From: Thiomicrorhabdus chilensis DSM 12352
Lineage (GTDB): Bacteria > Pseudomonadota > Gammaproteobacteria > Thiomicrospirales > Thiomicrospiraceae
Direction: 5' to 3'
Assembly: GCF_000483485.1 (NCBI RefSeq)
Contig: NZ_KI519609.1
Span: forward strand, 104,006 to 168,005
DNA: 64,000 bases
Shown: positions 51,750 to 59,749 of the stretch, one piece after another
Layout of the letters: every line of letters begins with the position of its first letter
Numbering within the stretch: the stretch's first letter is position 1
Notes under the pieces: model-generated
Database searches by the model: none
What the model was told of the DNA's origin: nothing
What the model saw: only the letters and a program-made list of their open reading frames with translations
Made by a program: the position numbers and the translations under genes

Positions 51750-52838
51750 GTGATTCTTTTGAGTTGCTTTAAACGTCACATTATAAACGGCTTGTGTGGG
51801 TTTGGGGTGTTAATCCTGCCTTTGTCTCTGACTGCTTCTCCCTCTCTCCCAGATAGCGACCCGACCGTATCCGATTCCCAAACTCCGCAGACTCAGCAAG
51901 GTCCGACAAAGCCCAACCCCCCTCAAAACTCTTACCTGCTACAAGGGGTCGAAGACACCTGGTTATTGCAGGGTATTGAAACCCTGGAGCGTTTTCAGGG
52001 ATGGTTAGGCACCCATGTTCAGGCAACCGGACAAGGCATTGATGATTATTTCGGTTCCGACGAAGCCTTCGAGCGCTCCGTCGGCAATCGTTTGGATATT
52101 ATGACGCCGATGGTGTTTCACGATTCCGGACAGGTAGAAATGTCTATGAGGTTGCGTGCCAAGTTCGCCTTGCCAAAAATTCAGAAGCGCTGGCAGTTTC
52201 TGATCACCTCCGAAGATACCAGCGTCAAAGGTCAGGTCAATGATGATTTGGCGCGTGAGGTGATTGAACAGGAAGGCACCACCTCCCTTGGATTTCAGGT
52301 GGCTCTAGAGGAATTTGATAAGCTGGCTACCTTGCTCGATTTCGGGATCAATTTCCAAAACATTGTCGATCCCGATCCTTATGTCCGTCTCAAAAAGCGT
52401 TACGAGTGGCCCGTTGAGGGTGGTTGGACCACGCGTATGAGTCAAAATCTGTTTTGGGAGCGTTATGCCGGCCCAGGTCTGGAATCCAAGCTGGTATTCG
52501 ATAAAGACTTGGATGCGGAATATCTGTTCCGTAGCCAGACGGACGGGGTTTGGTGGCATGACGACGAGTATTATGACCTGACACAACGCTTACTGCTTTA
52601 TCAGAAGGTCAATCCACATCGCCTGTTAACCTATCAGGCACGTTGGAGCTGGGATACCCGCGATGTCGGCACGCATATTACCGACTATGGCGCTGCGCTC
52701 AACTGGCGAGAACTCGCCTATAAAAACTGGCTTTATTTTGAGGTGGAGCCCGGCGTGGCTTTCTCGGAAAGTAATGACTTTTCAAAAGCCGACTTGACCT
52801 TGATGTTGATGCTGGAGATGCGGTTTTTCGAGCCTTAA
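51750..52838 (+). CDS. Predicted secreted / outer-membrane protein
   Basis: Not recognised as a named family. A GTG at 51750 would give 362 residues beginning with a hydrophobic signal (INGLCGFGVLILPLSLTASP) and a Pro/Ser/Thr-rich linker. The rest has amphipathic strands (RLRAKFALPKIQKRWQFLI; EYLFRSQTDGVWWHDDEYYDL; LTYQARWSWDTRDV) and ends in LMLEMRFFEP, suggestive of a beta-barrel. The true start is uncertain because only about 16 bp would separate it from the divergent gene. Confidence 0.62.
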   Translation: MILLSCFKRHIINGLCGFGVLILPLSLTASPSLPDSDPTVSDSQTPQTQQGPTKPNPPQNSYLLQGVEDTWLLQGIETLERFQGWLGTHVQATGQGIDDYFGSDEAFERSVGNRLDIMTPMVFHDSGQVEMSMRLRAKFALPKIQKRWQFLITSEDTSVKGQVNDDLAREVIEQEGTTSLGFQVALEEFDKLATLLDFGINFQNIVDPDPYVRLKKRYEWPVEGGWTTRMSQNLFWERYAGPGLESKLVFDKDLDAEYLFRSQTDGVWWHDDEYYDLTQRLLLYQKVNPHRLLTYQARWSWDTRDVGTHITDYGAALNWRELAYKNWLYFEVEPGVAFSESNDFSKADLTLMLMLEMRFFEP

Positions 52839-52843
52839 AAGGT

Positions 52844-53392
52844 TCATTTTTGCAGAATCGGCGATAGAAATACTTCGGTCAATAAGAGCGGAGCTTGCTG
52901 TTGACGAAACAGAGAGCGCCGGGCAAAACATTTTTTGTCAGACTGTATTAAGCCGTTTTGATTCAAATGCCGGTTTAATAGTGGCCAGTCATCAACCGAC
53001 TGCTGGCTGAATTCAAAATCCGAGCGCTCTACGTTCTTGAGTTCAAACAAGACCTCTCCTAAAGGTTTGTTGCCGAGTTTTTGAAGCCAAGACCAGGGGT
53101 TGGCGAATGGTGGGTTTGGAATGACGGTGCGCGCAAACACCCAGCTAGTGTGGCCACATTTAAGCACCACGCTACGAACCCAGACTTTTTGATGCAAACT
53201 CAGGCCTAAAGCCCGGGCCTCACTCGGTAGCGGACATTGCCAGCCTTCAGACAGAACTTCAACCTGCATAGTCGGACAGGCCTGTCGAATCTTACGCGTT
53301 AACGAACCCGAAGTACTCAGCCACGAGGCCATTTCCTTAGAAACGGGCAGGCGTTTGAGCAGTGAGGCCGGCTTCCAGTGTGTATGAATCAA
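52844..53392 (-). CDS. ubiC: Chorismate pyruvate-lyase
   Basis: Forms 4-hydroxybenzoate from chorismate, the first committed step of ubiquinone synthesis. 182 residues; VWVRSVVLKCGHTSWVFARTVIP contains the active-site Arg region, followed by LGNKPLGEVLF and PLLLTEVFL near the C-terminus. Family similarity is moderate. It lies next to recG on the same strand and 1.6 kb from ubiA. A CAGGCCTG lies within (53277). Confidence 0.85.
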   Translation of the reverse strand: MIHTHWKPASLLKRLPVSKEMASWLSTSGSLTRKIRQACPTMQVEVLSEGWQCPLPSEARALGLSLHQKVWVRSVVLKCGHTSWVFARTVIPNPPFANPWSWLQKLGNKPLGEVLFELKNVERSDFEFSQQSVDDWPLLNRHLNQNGLIQSDKKCFARRSLFRQQQAPLLLTEVFLSPILQK

Positions 53393-53404
53393 AACATTTT
53401 ACCT

Positions 53405-55525
53405 TTAAGCATGTTGGTATTCGATTTTTTCGCCGATCCAGCGTTCTTGCAGTTTATTAACCTCAGCCTGATCATTTTCAACCAGTTGAGCCGACCAATA
53501 TTGCGCCAAAGGAATCCAGACGCCGTCACGTTTCAAATCGGCGATACGAAATTGTAAACCGCCGGTTTGACGAGTGCCGAGAATTTCGCCCGGCCCGCGT
53601 ATTTTTAGGTCTTCTTCGGCAATTCGAAAACCGTCATCAGTTTCACGCATGATTTGCAGGCGGGCTTTTCCGGTTTCCGAAAGCGGTGGCTGGTATAGCA
53701 GTACGCAATGGCTTTTCAGACTTCCACGACCGACACGTCCCCTTAATTGGTGCAGTTGCGCCAAGCCCAAACGTTCTGCATTTTCGATGATCATCAGACT
53801 GGCATTAGGCACGTTTACCCCGACTTCAATCACAGTGGTGGCCACCAGAAGATCGAGTTCGTGCGCTTTGAAAGCCCGCATCACTTGCGCCTTCTGGTCA
53901 CCTTTTAGACGGCCATGAATCAATCCGATGCGCAGTTGCGGCCAGCGGTCGGCAAATTGCGTGGCGGTGACTTCTGCCGCTTGGGCATGCAGCAATTCGG
54001 ACTCTTCAATCAGCGGGCAAACCCAATAAGCCTGCACACCTTGTTGGCATTTCTCGGCCAGGTGGCTCATGACGTCCCCGCGTTTTTCATTGCTGATGAC
54101 GGCGGTATCGATGGATTGACGTCCGGGCGGGCGCTCATCGATCACCGATAGATCTAAATCGCCGTAGGCGGTCATGGCCAGCGTGCGCGGGATAGGCGTG
54201 GCGGTCATAATCAACTGATGCGGGTGATATTCCGTACTTTCGTTCGTTTGGATGTTATCGTCTTCCAGCACGATTTTTTGGCCTTTCTGTTGTAAAGAGA
54301 GGCGTTGATGCACGCCGAAGCGGTGTTGTTCGTCAATGATCACCAAGCCTAAAGAGTCAAAATTGACCGATTCCTGAAACAGGGCATGGGTGCCAATCAC
54401 CACCTTGGCCTGTGTGGATTCCACTCGACTCAAGGTATGGCGTTTTTCCGCCGCTTTCATTTTTCCGCTGAGCCAGGCGGTTTCGATGCCAAGCGGTTCA
54501 AGCCACTCAGTGAATGCATTGCGGTGCTGTTCGGCGAGAATTTCCGTTGGCGCCATAATGGCGACCTGATAACCGGCCTCGGCGGCCTGGATGGCCGCCA
54601 GCGCCGCGACAATGGTTTTTCCGGAACCCACATCTCCCTGAACCAGGCGCTGCATGGGATGAGCTTGAGATAAATCCTGATGAATCTCCTGCAACACCCG
54701 CTGTTGGGCCGCCGTCAGTGTGAAAGGCAGGGAGGCAATCAAGCGGCTGGCCATTCGACTGGGCGGTAAAGCCGGCGCAAGGCGTTGCTTTTCCAGCTGG
54801 CGAAGCTGCTGCAGACCAATCTGGTGGCTAATGAGTTCTTCAATAATCAAGCGTTGTTGCGCCGGGTGTTGAAATCGTTTGATCAGCCCAAGGTCGTCAT
54901 CCGGCTGCGGTTGATGCAGGGTGACAATGGCCTTATTCAGGTCGGGGAGGTTTTCGGCCTTGAGCAGTTCGGCGGGCAGGAGCTCTTCCAGCGGGTACTG
55001 CTTTAAAAGAGCCAAGGCTTGTTTCATCAACTTGAGCAGGCTGGCCTGTCCAAACCCTTCGGTTGTCGGGTAAGTGGGGGTCAACGTATCTTCCAAAGAA
55101 GGAGGGTTCTGCGCATCAATGAATTGATAGGCGGGGTGTACCATTTCAAAGCCGTTAGGTCCGGTGCGCACTTCGCCAAATACCCGCAGGGTTTTTCCGC
55201 GGGTGAACTGTTGCGCCTGACGGTAATGAAAATGGAAAAAACGCAAAGTTAAAAACACCCCGCCGGGTGACTGAATTTTAACCAACAGACTGCTGCGGCG
55301 ACCTTTGGTGAGATGTTGCGAGAAAATCGCACCCTCAACCAGCACTTCCTGACCCGGCAGAAGGTTTTCCATGGGAGTCAGACGAGTTTTGTCCTGATAG
55401 CGCAGCGGCAGGTGAAACAGCAAATCCTGAACCGTCGAAAGACCGAGGCGCTGGAGCTTTTCGAGCTGTTTGGGGCCGACGCCTTTTAAGTTTTGAATGG
55501 GGTAGCTGGCTAACATGGATGTCAT
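53405..55525 (-). CDS. recG: ATP-dependent DNA helicase RecG
   Basis: Branch-migrating helicase that regresses stalled forks. N-terminal wedge/OB domain (LVKIQSPGGVFLTLRFFHFHYRQAQQF), then Walker A RLVQGDVGSGKT, DEQH box (IIDEQHRFGVHQR), TATPIPRTLAMT and the C-terminal GRVGRG plus TRG-like RGPGEILGTRQTGG. ATG 55525 (706 residues) is used here; ATGs at 55543 and 55516 are alternatives and the ribosome site does not decide. Confidence 0.95.
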   Translation of the reverse strand: MTSMLASYPIQNLKGVGPKQLEKLQRLGLSTVQDLLFHLPLRYQDKTRLTPMENLLPGQEVLVEGAIFSQHLTKGRRSSLLVKIQSPGGVFLTLRFFHFHYRQAQQFTRGKTLRVFGEVRTGPNGFEMVHPAYQFIDAQNPPSLEDTLTPTYPTTEGFGQASLLKLMKQALALLKQYPLEELLPAELLKAENLPDLNKAIVTLHQPQPDDDLGLIKRFQHPAQQRLIIEELISHQIGLQQLRQLEKQRLAPALPPSRMASRLIASLPFTLTAAQQRVLQEIHQDLSQAHPMQRLVQGDVGSGKTIVAALAAIQAAEAGYQVAIMAPTEILAEQHRNAFTEWLEPLGIETAWLSGKMKAAEKRHTLSRVESTQAKVVIGTHALFQESVNFDSLGLVIIDEQHRFGVHQRLSLQQKGQKIVLEDDNIQTNESTEYHPHQLIMTATPIPRTLAMTAYGDLDLSVIDERPPGRQSIDTAVISNEKRGDVMSHLAEKCQQGVQAYWVCPLIEESELLHAQAAEVTATQFADRWPQLRIGLIHGRLKGDQKAQVMRAFKAHELDLLVATTVIEVGVNVPNASLMIIENAERLGLAQLHQLRGRVGRGSLKSHCVLLYQPPLSETGKARLQIMRETDDGFRIAEEDLKIRGPGEILGTRQTGGLQFRIADLKRDGVWIPLAQYWSAQLVENDQAEVNKLQERWIGEKIEYQHA

Positions 55526-55549
55526 CAAGTAGGTGAATGACACGATTTT

Positions 55550-55569
55550 ATCAAAAACCGGCAGGCCTG
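55550..55569 (-). repeat. CAGGCCTG dispersed element
   Basis: On the minus strand CAGGCCTG plus tail CCGGTTTTTGAT, just upstream of recG. Confidence 0.7.
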
Positions 55570-55628
55570 GTTGCGATATGCAGGACTGCCTTGAAGGTTA
55601 AATGCTTCCTGTTGCGATGAGTTTTGTA

Positions 55629-55644
55629 TGTTTCACGTGAAAAG
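55629..55644. other. parS: parS-like site
   Basis: TGTTTCACGTGAAA matches 14 consecutive positions of the parS consensus; the last two differ. Intergenic, about 38 kb from the putative oriC. Confidence 0.75.
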
Positions 55645-55851
55645 TCAAAGATCATAAGGCTTGCGCATTAAGCAACGCGGCTATTTGCAGGCATCAGTGG
55701 TCACCAGGCGATTTAGCCTTGTGCGATGAAATCTGAGATTTGAAAAAATACCTATTGTTAACAAGCATACAGCCCTCACTTTTAAGAGAGTGGCAAACGA
55801 GTGAATCCATACCATTTAGATACGTACTTTATATAGCTTATGCTTCTGTGG

Positions 55852-55867
55852 TGGCATGTTTAGTGCT
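55852..55867 (+). promoter_or_regulatory. Possible sigma-54 promoter of the chemoreceptor gene
   Basis: TGGCATG-N4-GTGCT, one base off the -24/-12 consensus, with the GG and GC doublets at the right spacing and 32 bp before the start codon. Confidence 0.33.
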
Positions 55868-55898
55868 AAAGTTTTTTGGATTTTAGAAGGTGAATGCT

Positions 55899-57053
55899 AT
55901 GTTTTTTGGAAAAAAATTTAAACAATTACAGCGACAGCTGGCAGATTTACAGCAGAAGTTCGATCAACTAAAGGCTGAAAATAGCCGTCAGAGTCAAACC
56001 ATTGAAAACTTGGAGCAGCAATTGCAAAGTGCTCGACATGAGCTTGCCTCCAATTCAGAAGATCAGTTTGATCAGACTTCGGTTAAACGCCTGTTTGAGT
56101 CCTTGGGTGCTTATGCAGACGGCATTAAAGTGTTTCAAAACAATATGAATACGCTGGGGGATAACCTTTCAAACGGGCGCCAGGATGTATTGGGATCGTT
56201 ACAGGTTTCACAGTCGGCGCAACATGATTTGAGCAAAATTTCTACAGGTATCCAGCAGTTGAATGAAGTGGCGCTTGGTACTTCCACATCGGTGACCTTG
56301 CTCGAAGAACGTGCTGAGGCGATTGGCGGAATCATCTCTTTGATTGAAGATATTTCTGAGCAAACCAATCTGTTGGCCTTGAATGCGGCCATCGAAGCAG
56401 CGCGTGCCGGAGAAGCTGGTCGGGGGTTTGCAGTGGTGGCCGACGAAGTGCGGATGTTGAGTTCCAAAACCGCACAGGCGACAGCAGATATTTTTAAGTT
56501 GGTTTCGCAGATTCAGCATGAAGTTAAAAGTTCTCAGAGCCAGATCATGGACCTCTCCGAACAAGCCAGTCATTTGAGTCAAAAGGGGGAATCCGCCAAT
56601 CGAAGCATTTCCGATCTGATTGAGTCAAATCGAAGTATGGAGGGTATTATTTCCGCTGGGGCGTTACGTAGCTTTGTGAGTGCCGCAAAGGTCGATCATA
56701 ACGTCTTTAAAATGGAAATTTACAAGGTGTTCATGGGATTGTCCGATTTGACGGCGGAGGCTCTGAGTGATCATCAGCATTGTCGTCTTGGAGAGTGGTA
56801 TTATCGCGGTGAGGGAGTGAATTGTTACTCGAAGTTGCCCGGATATGGTGAGCTTGAGCAGCCACATATAGAAGTTCACAACCTTGGCAGGCAGGCTTTG
56901 CAAGCTTTTGAGCTGGGGGATAAGCTGGGTGGAATTGAATTTTTAAGCCAAATGGAAGTGGCCAGCGCACAAGTAGAACAAGCGTTAGAAGTGATAGCCT
57001 CCGCCGGGGAAGCTGACAAGCGTTTACTCTGCAGTGACGGAGAGACTACCTGA
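55899..57053 (+). CDS. Soluble methyl-accepting chemotaxis protein with CZB zinc-binding domain
   Basis: Cytoplasmic chemoreceptor. It has no membrane segment; the N-terminus (10-50) is a coiled coil. The signalling tip is [40 protein letters not shown] (about 160-190). The C-terminal CZB domain (about 260-345) shows [12 protein letters not shown], the core [16 protein letters not shown], and a distal His in [16 protein letters not shown] domains bind zinc and sense hypochlorous acid or zinc in other bacteria; the ligand here is not known. ATG 55899 has AGAAGG eight bases upstream. No other chemotaxis genes are in the window. Confidence 0.92.
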   Translation: MFFGKKFKQLQRQLADLQQKFDQLKAENSRQSQTIENLEQQLQSARHELASNSEDQFDQTSVKRLFESLGAYADGIKVFQNNMNTLGDNLSNGRQDVLGSLQVSQSAQHDLSKISTGIQQLNEVALGTSTSVTLLEERAEAIGGIISLIEDISEQTNLLALNAAIEAARAGEAGRGFAVVADEVRMLSSKTAQATADIFKLVSQIQHEVKSSQSQIMDLSEQASHLSQKGESANRSISDLIESNRSMEGIISAGALRSFVSAAKVDHNVFKMEIYKVFMGLSDLTAEALSDHQHCRLGEWYYRGEGVNCYSKLPGYGELEQPHIEVHNLGRQALQAFELGDKLGGIEFLSQMEVASAQVEQALEVIASAGEADKRLLCSDGETT

Positions 57054-57105
57054 CATTGTCAACCCGTCTACTCAGACGGGTTAAATCGCATCGATCGTCA
57101 CATCA

Positions 57106-57492
57106 TCAATAACTCGACAGCGCCATCACACCATCCATTTCCACATCGGTGTCTTTAGGCAATTGTTTAACCGCCACCGCGGCTCTAGCCGGATAAGGTT
57201 GTACAAAGTATTCGGCCATAATTTCATTCACCGTCGCAAAGTGACTCATGTCGGTGAGAAAAATATTCAGTTTGACGATATCTTGCAAGGAGCCACCCGC
57301 TGCTTCACATACGGCACTCAGATTTTTAAAGACTTGGTGAATGCGTTCACTGATTTCGCCTTGCGCCAACTCCATGCTTTCCGGAATAAGGGCAATTTGA
57401 CCGGAGAGATAAACGGTATTTCCAAAACGTACCGCTTGTGAGTAGGTTCCGATTGCTTGGGGGGCATTGGGGGTTGAAATGATGTCTCGCAT
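57106..57492 (-). CDS. ridA: RidA family reactive intermediate deaminase
   Basis: Hydrolyses reactive enamines/imines formed by PLP enzymes. 128 residues: [25 protein letters not shown] at the N-terminus and the catalytic Arg in [17 protein letters not shown] (about residue 105), then [12 protein letters not shown]. It ends convergent with the chemoreceptor gene, and its start faces the carboxysome promoter region. Confidence 0.95.
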   Translation of the reverse strand: MRDIISTPNAPQAIGTYSQAVRFGNTVYLSGQIALIPESMELAQGEISERIHQVFKNLSAVCEAAGGSLQDIVKLNIFLTDMSHFATVNEIMAEYFVQPYPARAAVAVKQLPKDTDVEMDGVMALSSY

Positions 57493-57541
57493 GTAGGGTC
57501 CTTTTATTCTGATATTAATGGGCTTGTTGATGGGCCATTTT

Positions 57542-57561
57542 ATCCAAAATGAACAGGCCTG
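57542..57561 (-). repeat. CAGGCCTG dispersed element, tandem copy 1
   Basis: On the minus strand CAGGCCTG plus tail TTCATTTTGGAT. Confidence 0.72.
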
Positions 57562-57597
57562 TCAGGAATTGAATTTTAATCAGGGTTAAATGTGTTT

Positions 57598-57617
57598 TAA
57601 CAAAATGAGCAGGCCTG
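57598..57617 (-). repeat. CAGGCCTG dispersed element, tandem copy 2
   Basis: On the minus strand CAGGCCTG plus tail CTCATTTTGTTA, 56 bp from copy 1. Confidence 0.72.
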
Positions 57618-57886
57618 TCAAAATTGGTAACAAGTTGAAAATTCTATTTTTTTCACATCGCATTGAGTTTTTTTAACTAAAAACCCCAGTCTTGAACAGG
57701 ATTAATTGCTGTTCTTTTATTCTTATAAAACAAGGGCTTAACCAGGGTGTACGAGCATTGAAAACTTCTATATATAGAGTTCACTCAATCTTAAATATCG
57801 TTTCTTTCAATTAGTCAATGGAAAGTCTTCTCTCTAATATTGACCCTGAATTTAATTCAACTCCAAACCTTAAGAGGAGAAATTCT

Positions 57887-59299
57887 ATGTCTACACAAAC
57901 TTTTGATGCCGGTGTACAAGATTATCAGTTGACCTATTGGACGCCTGATTATACACCGCTAGATACAGATTTATTAGCGTGTTTTAAAGTAACGCCACAA
58001 GCTGGCGTACCTCGTGAAGAGGCGGCTGCAGCCGTGGCTGCAGAAAGTTCAACTGGTACTTGGACAACCGTATGGACGGATCTACTGTCGGATATGGAAT
58101 ACTACAAAGGCCGTTGTTACAGAATTGAAGATGTTCCGGGTGATAAAGAAGCGTTCTACGCATTCATTGCTTACCCGCTAGATTTGTTTGAAGAAGGATC
58201 AGTGGTTAACGTATTGACCTCTTTGGTAGGTAACGTATTTGGTTTCAAGGCCGTACGTGCTCTACGTTTAGAAGATATCCGTTTCCCAGTTGCGTTCGTT
58301 AAAACGTGTATGGGTCCTCCAGCAGGTATTCAGGTTGAGCGTGACAAGTTGAACAAGTATGGTCGTCCGATGTTGGGTTGTACCATCAAGCCTAAGCTTG
58401 GTCTTTCGGCTAAAAACTACGGTCGTGCGGTTTATGAGTGTCTTCGTGGTGGTCTTGATTTGACCAAAGATGATGAAAACATCAACTCACAGCCGTTCCA
58501 GCGCTGGCAGAACCGTTTTGAGTTCGTAGCCGAAGCCGTAGATAAAGCGACTGAAGAGACTGGTGAGCGTAAAGGTCACTACCTGAACGTTACCGCTGGT
58601 ACGGTTGAGCAGATGTTAAAGCGTGCCGAGTTCGCTAAAGAACTGGGTCAGCCAATCATCATGCACGATTTCTTGACCGCTGGTTTCACTGCAAACACTA
58701 CACTTGCAAACTGGTGTCGTGAAAACGGAATGTTGTTACACATTCACCGTGCTATGCACGCCGTAATCGACCGTAGCCCTAAGCACGGTATTCACTTCCG
58801 CGTATTGGCTAAGTGTTTGCGTTTGTCAGGTGGTGACCACCTACACACTGGTACGGTTGTTGGTAAGCTGGAAGGTGACCGTGGTGCAACATTAGGTTTT
58901 GTTGACCTATTGCGTGAAGACTTTATCCCAGAAGATCGCTCACGCGGTATCTTCTTCGACCAAGACTGGGCGTCTATGCCAGGTGTGTTTGCTGTTGCGT
59001 CAGGTGGTATCCACGTATGGCACATGCCAGCACTAGTCAACATCTTTGGTGATGATTCCGTACTACAGTTTGGTGGTGGTACACAGGGTCACCCAGGTGG
59101 TAACGCAGCGGGTGCAGCAGCTAACCGTGTGGCATTGGAAGCTTGTGTTAAAGCACGTAATGAAGGTCGTGACCTTGAGCGTGAGGGTGGTGACATTCTT
59201 CGTGATGCAGCACGACACAGTAAAGAGTTGGCTGTGGCATTGGAAACTTGGAAAGAGATCAAGTTTGAATTTGATACGGTTGATAAGTTGGATGGCTAA
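57887..59299 (+). CDS. cbbL: RuBisCO large subunit, form I (carboxysomal, IAc type)
   Basis: Fixes CO2 onto ribulose 1,5-bisphosphate. ATG 57887 (470 residues) has AGGAGA upstream; an ATG at 57818 would add 23 unrelated residues. Catalytic Lys in TIKPKLGLS (about 166-174), carbamylated Lys194 in [10 protein letters not shown], His region HIHRAMHAV, loop 6 [13 protein letters not shown]. The residue after the metal-site Asp is Leu where many form I enzymes have Phe. Followed by cbbS, csoS2, csoSCA, csoS4A/B and csoS1, which assigns it to the carboxysome. Confidence 0.98.
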   Translation: MSTQTFDAGVQDYQLTYWTPDYTPLDTDLLACFKVTPQAGVPREEAAAAVAAESSTGTWTTVWTDLLSDMEYYKGRCYRIEDVPGDKEAFYAFIAYPLDLFEEGSVVNVLTSLVGNVFGFKAVRALRLEDIRFPVAFVKTCMGPPAGIQVERDKLNKYGRPMLGCTIKPKLGLSAKNYGRAVYECLRGGLDLTKDDENINSQPFQRWQNRFEFVAEAVDKATEETGERKGHYLNVTAGTVEQMLKRAEFAKELGQPIIMHDFLTAGFTANTTLANWCRENGMLLHIHRAMHAVIDRSPKHGIHFRVLAKCLRLSGGDHLHTGTVVGKLEGDRGATLGFVDLLREDFIPEDRSRGIFFDQDWASMPGVFAVASGGIHVWHMPALVNIFGDDSVLQFGGGTQGHPGGNAAGAAANRVALEACVKARNEGRDLEREGGDILRDAARHSKELAVALETWKEIKFEFDTVDKLDG

Positions 59300-59357
59300 A
59301 ACCGGTTAATGATTGCTTAAACACGAAGCACATTATTTAAATTGTAGGAGATTACAA

Positions 59358-59702
59358 ATGAGTAACTTAATGACTGATGATTATCGTACTAAGTATACGC
59401 TTGAGACTTTTTCATTCCTTCCGGATTTTAATGCCGACGAGATTTACGACCAAATTGTATACATCATCAACCAAGGCTGGACACCTGCTCTAGAGCATGA
59501 AGTTCCAGAAAAAGCCTCTCGCCATTACTGGGGTATGTGGAAGCTACCTTTCTTCGGTATGCGTGATCCTAACCTGGTACTTCAGGAAATTGAAGCTTGT
59601 CGTCAAGCCTATCCTGATCATTTGATTCGTGTAATTGGTTATGACAACTACACGCAGTGTCAGGGACACAACTTTGTGGTATATCGCCCAAGAGGCATGT
59701 AA
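59358..59702 (+). CDS. cbbS: RuBisCO small subunit
   Basis: 114-residue small subunit that caps the L8 core. Motifs [38 protein letters not shown] and [23 protein letters not shown] 59358 has TAGGAGA upstream; the ATG at 59313 would add 15 non-homologous residues. It lies 58 bp after cbbL and 47 bp before csoS2. Confidence 0.97.
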   Translation: MSNLMTDDYRTKYTLETFSFLPDFNADEIYDQIVYIINQGWTPALEHEVPEKASRHYWGMWKLPFFGMRDPNLVLQEIEACRQAYPDHLIRVIGYDNYTQCQGHNFVVYRPRGM

Positions 59703-59749
59703 GTCAAGGTTGTAAGAACTTAAGCAATGAATAAAGGGAGGCCTTTAGC

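Larger units (their letters stand above)
55526..55898. other. recG / chemoreceptor intergenic region
   Basis: 373 bp without a gene. It contains a CAGGCCTG element (55562), a parS-like site (55629) and a possible sigma-54 promoter (55852-55867). I see no ORF with a ribosome site. Confidence 0.6.
57493..57886. other. Upstream region of the carboxysome operon
   Basis: 394 bp without a gene between divergent ridA and cbbL. It carries two tandem CAGGCCTG elements (57554, 57610) 56 bp apart and in the same orientation, an AT-rich tract, and CTATATATAG (57768-57777). I did not find a convincing -35/-10 pair, and no cbbR gene is adjacent. Confidence 0.6.
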
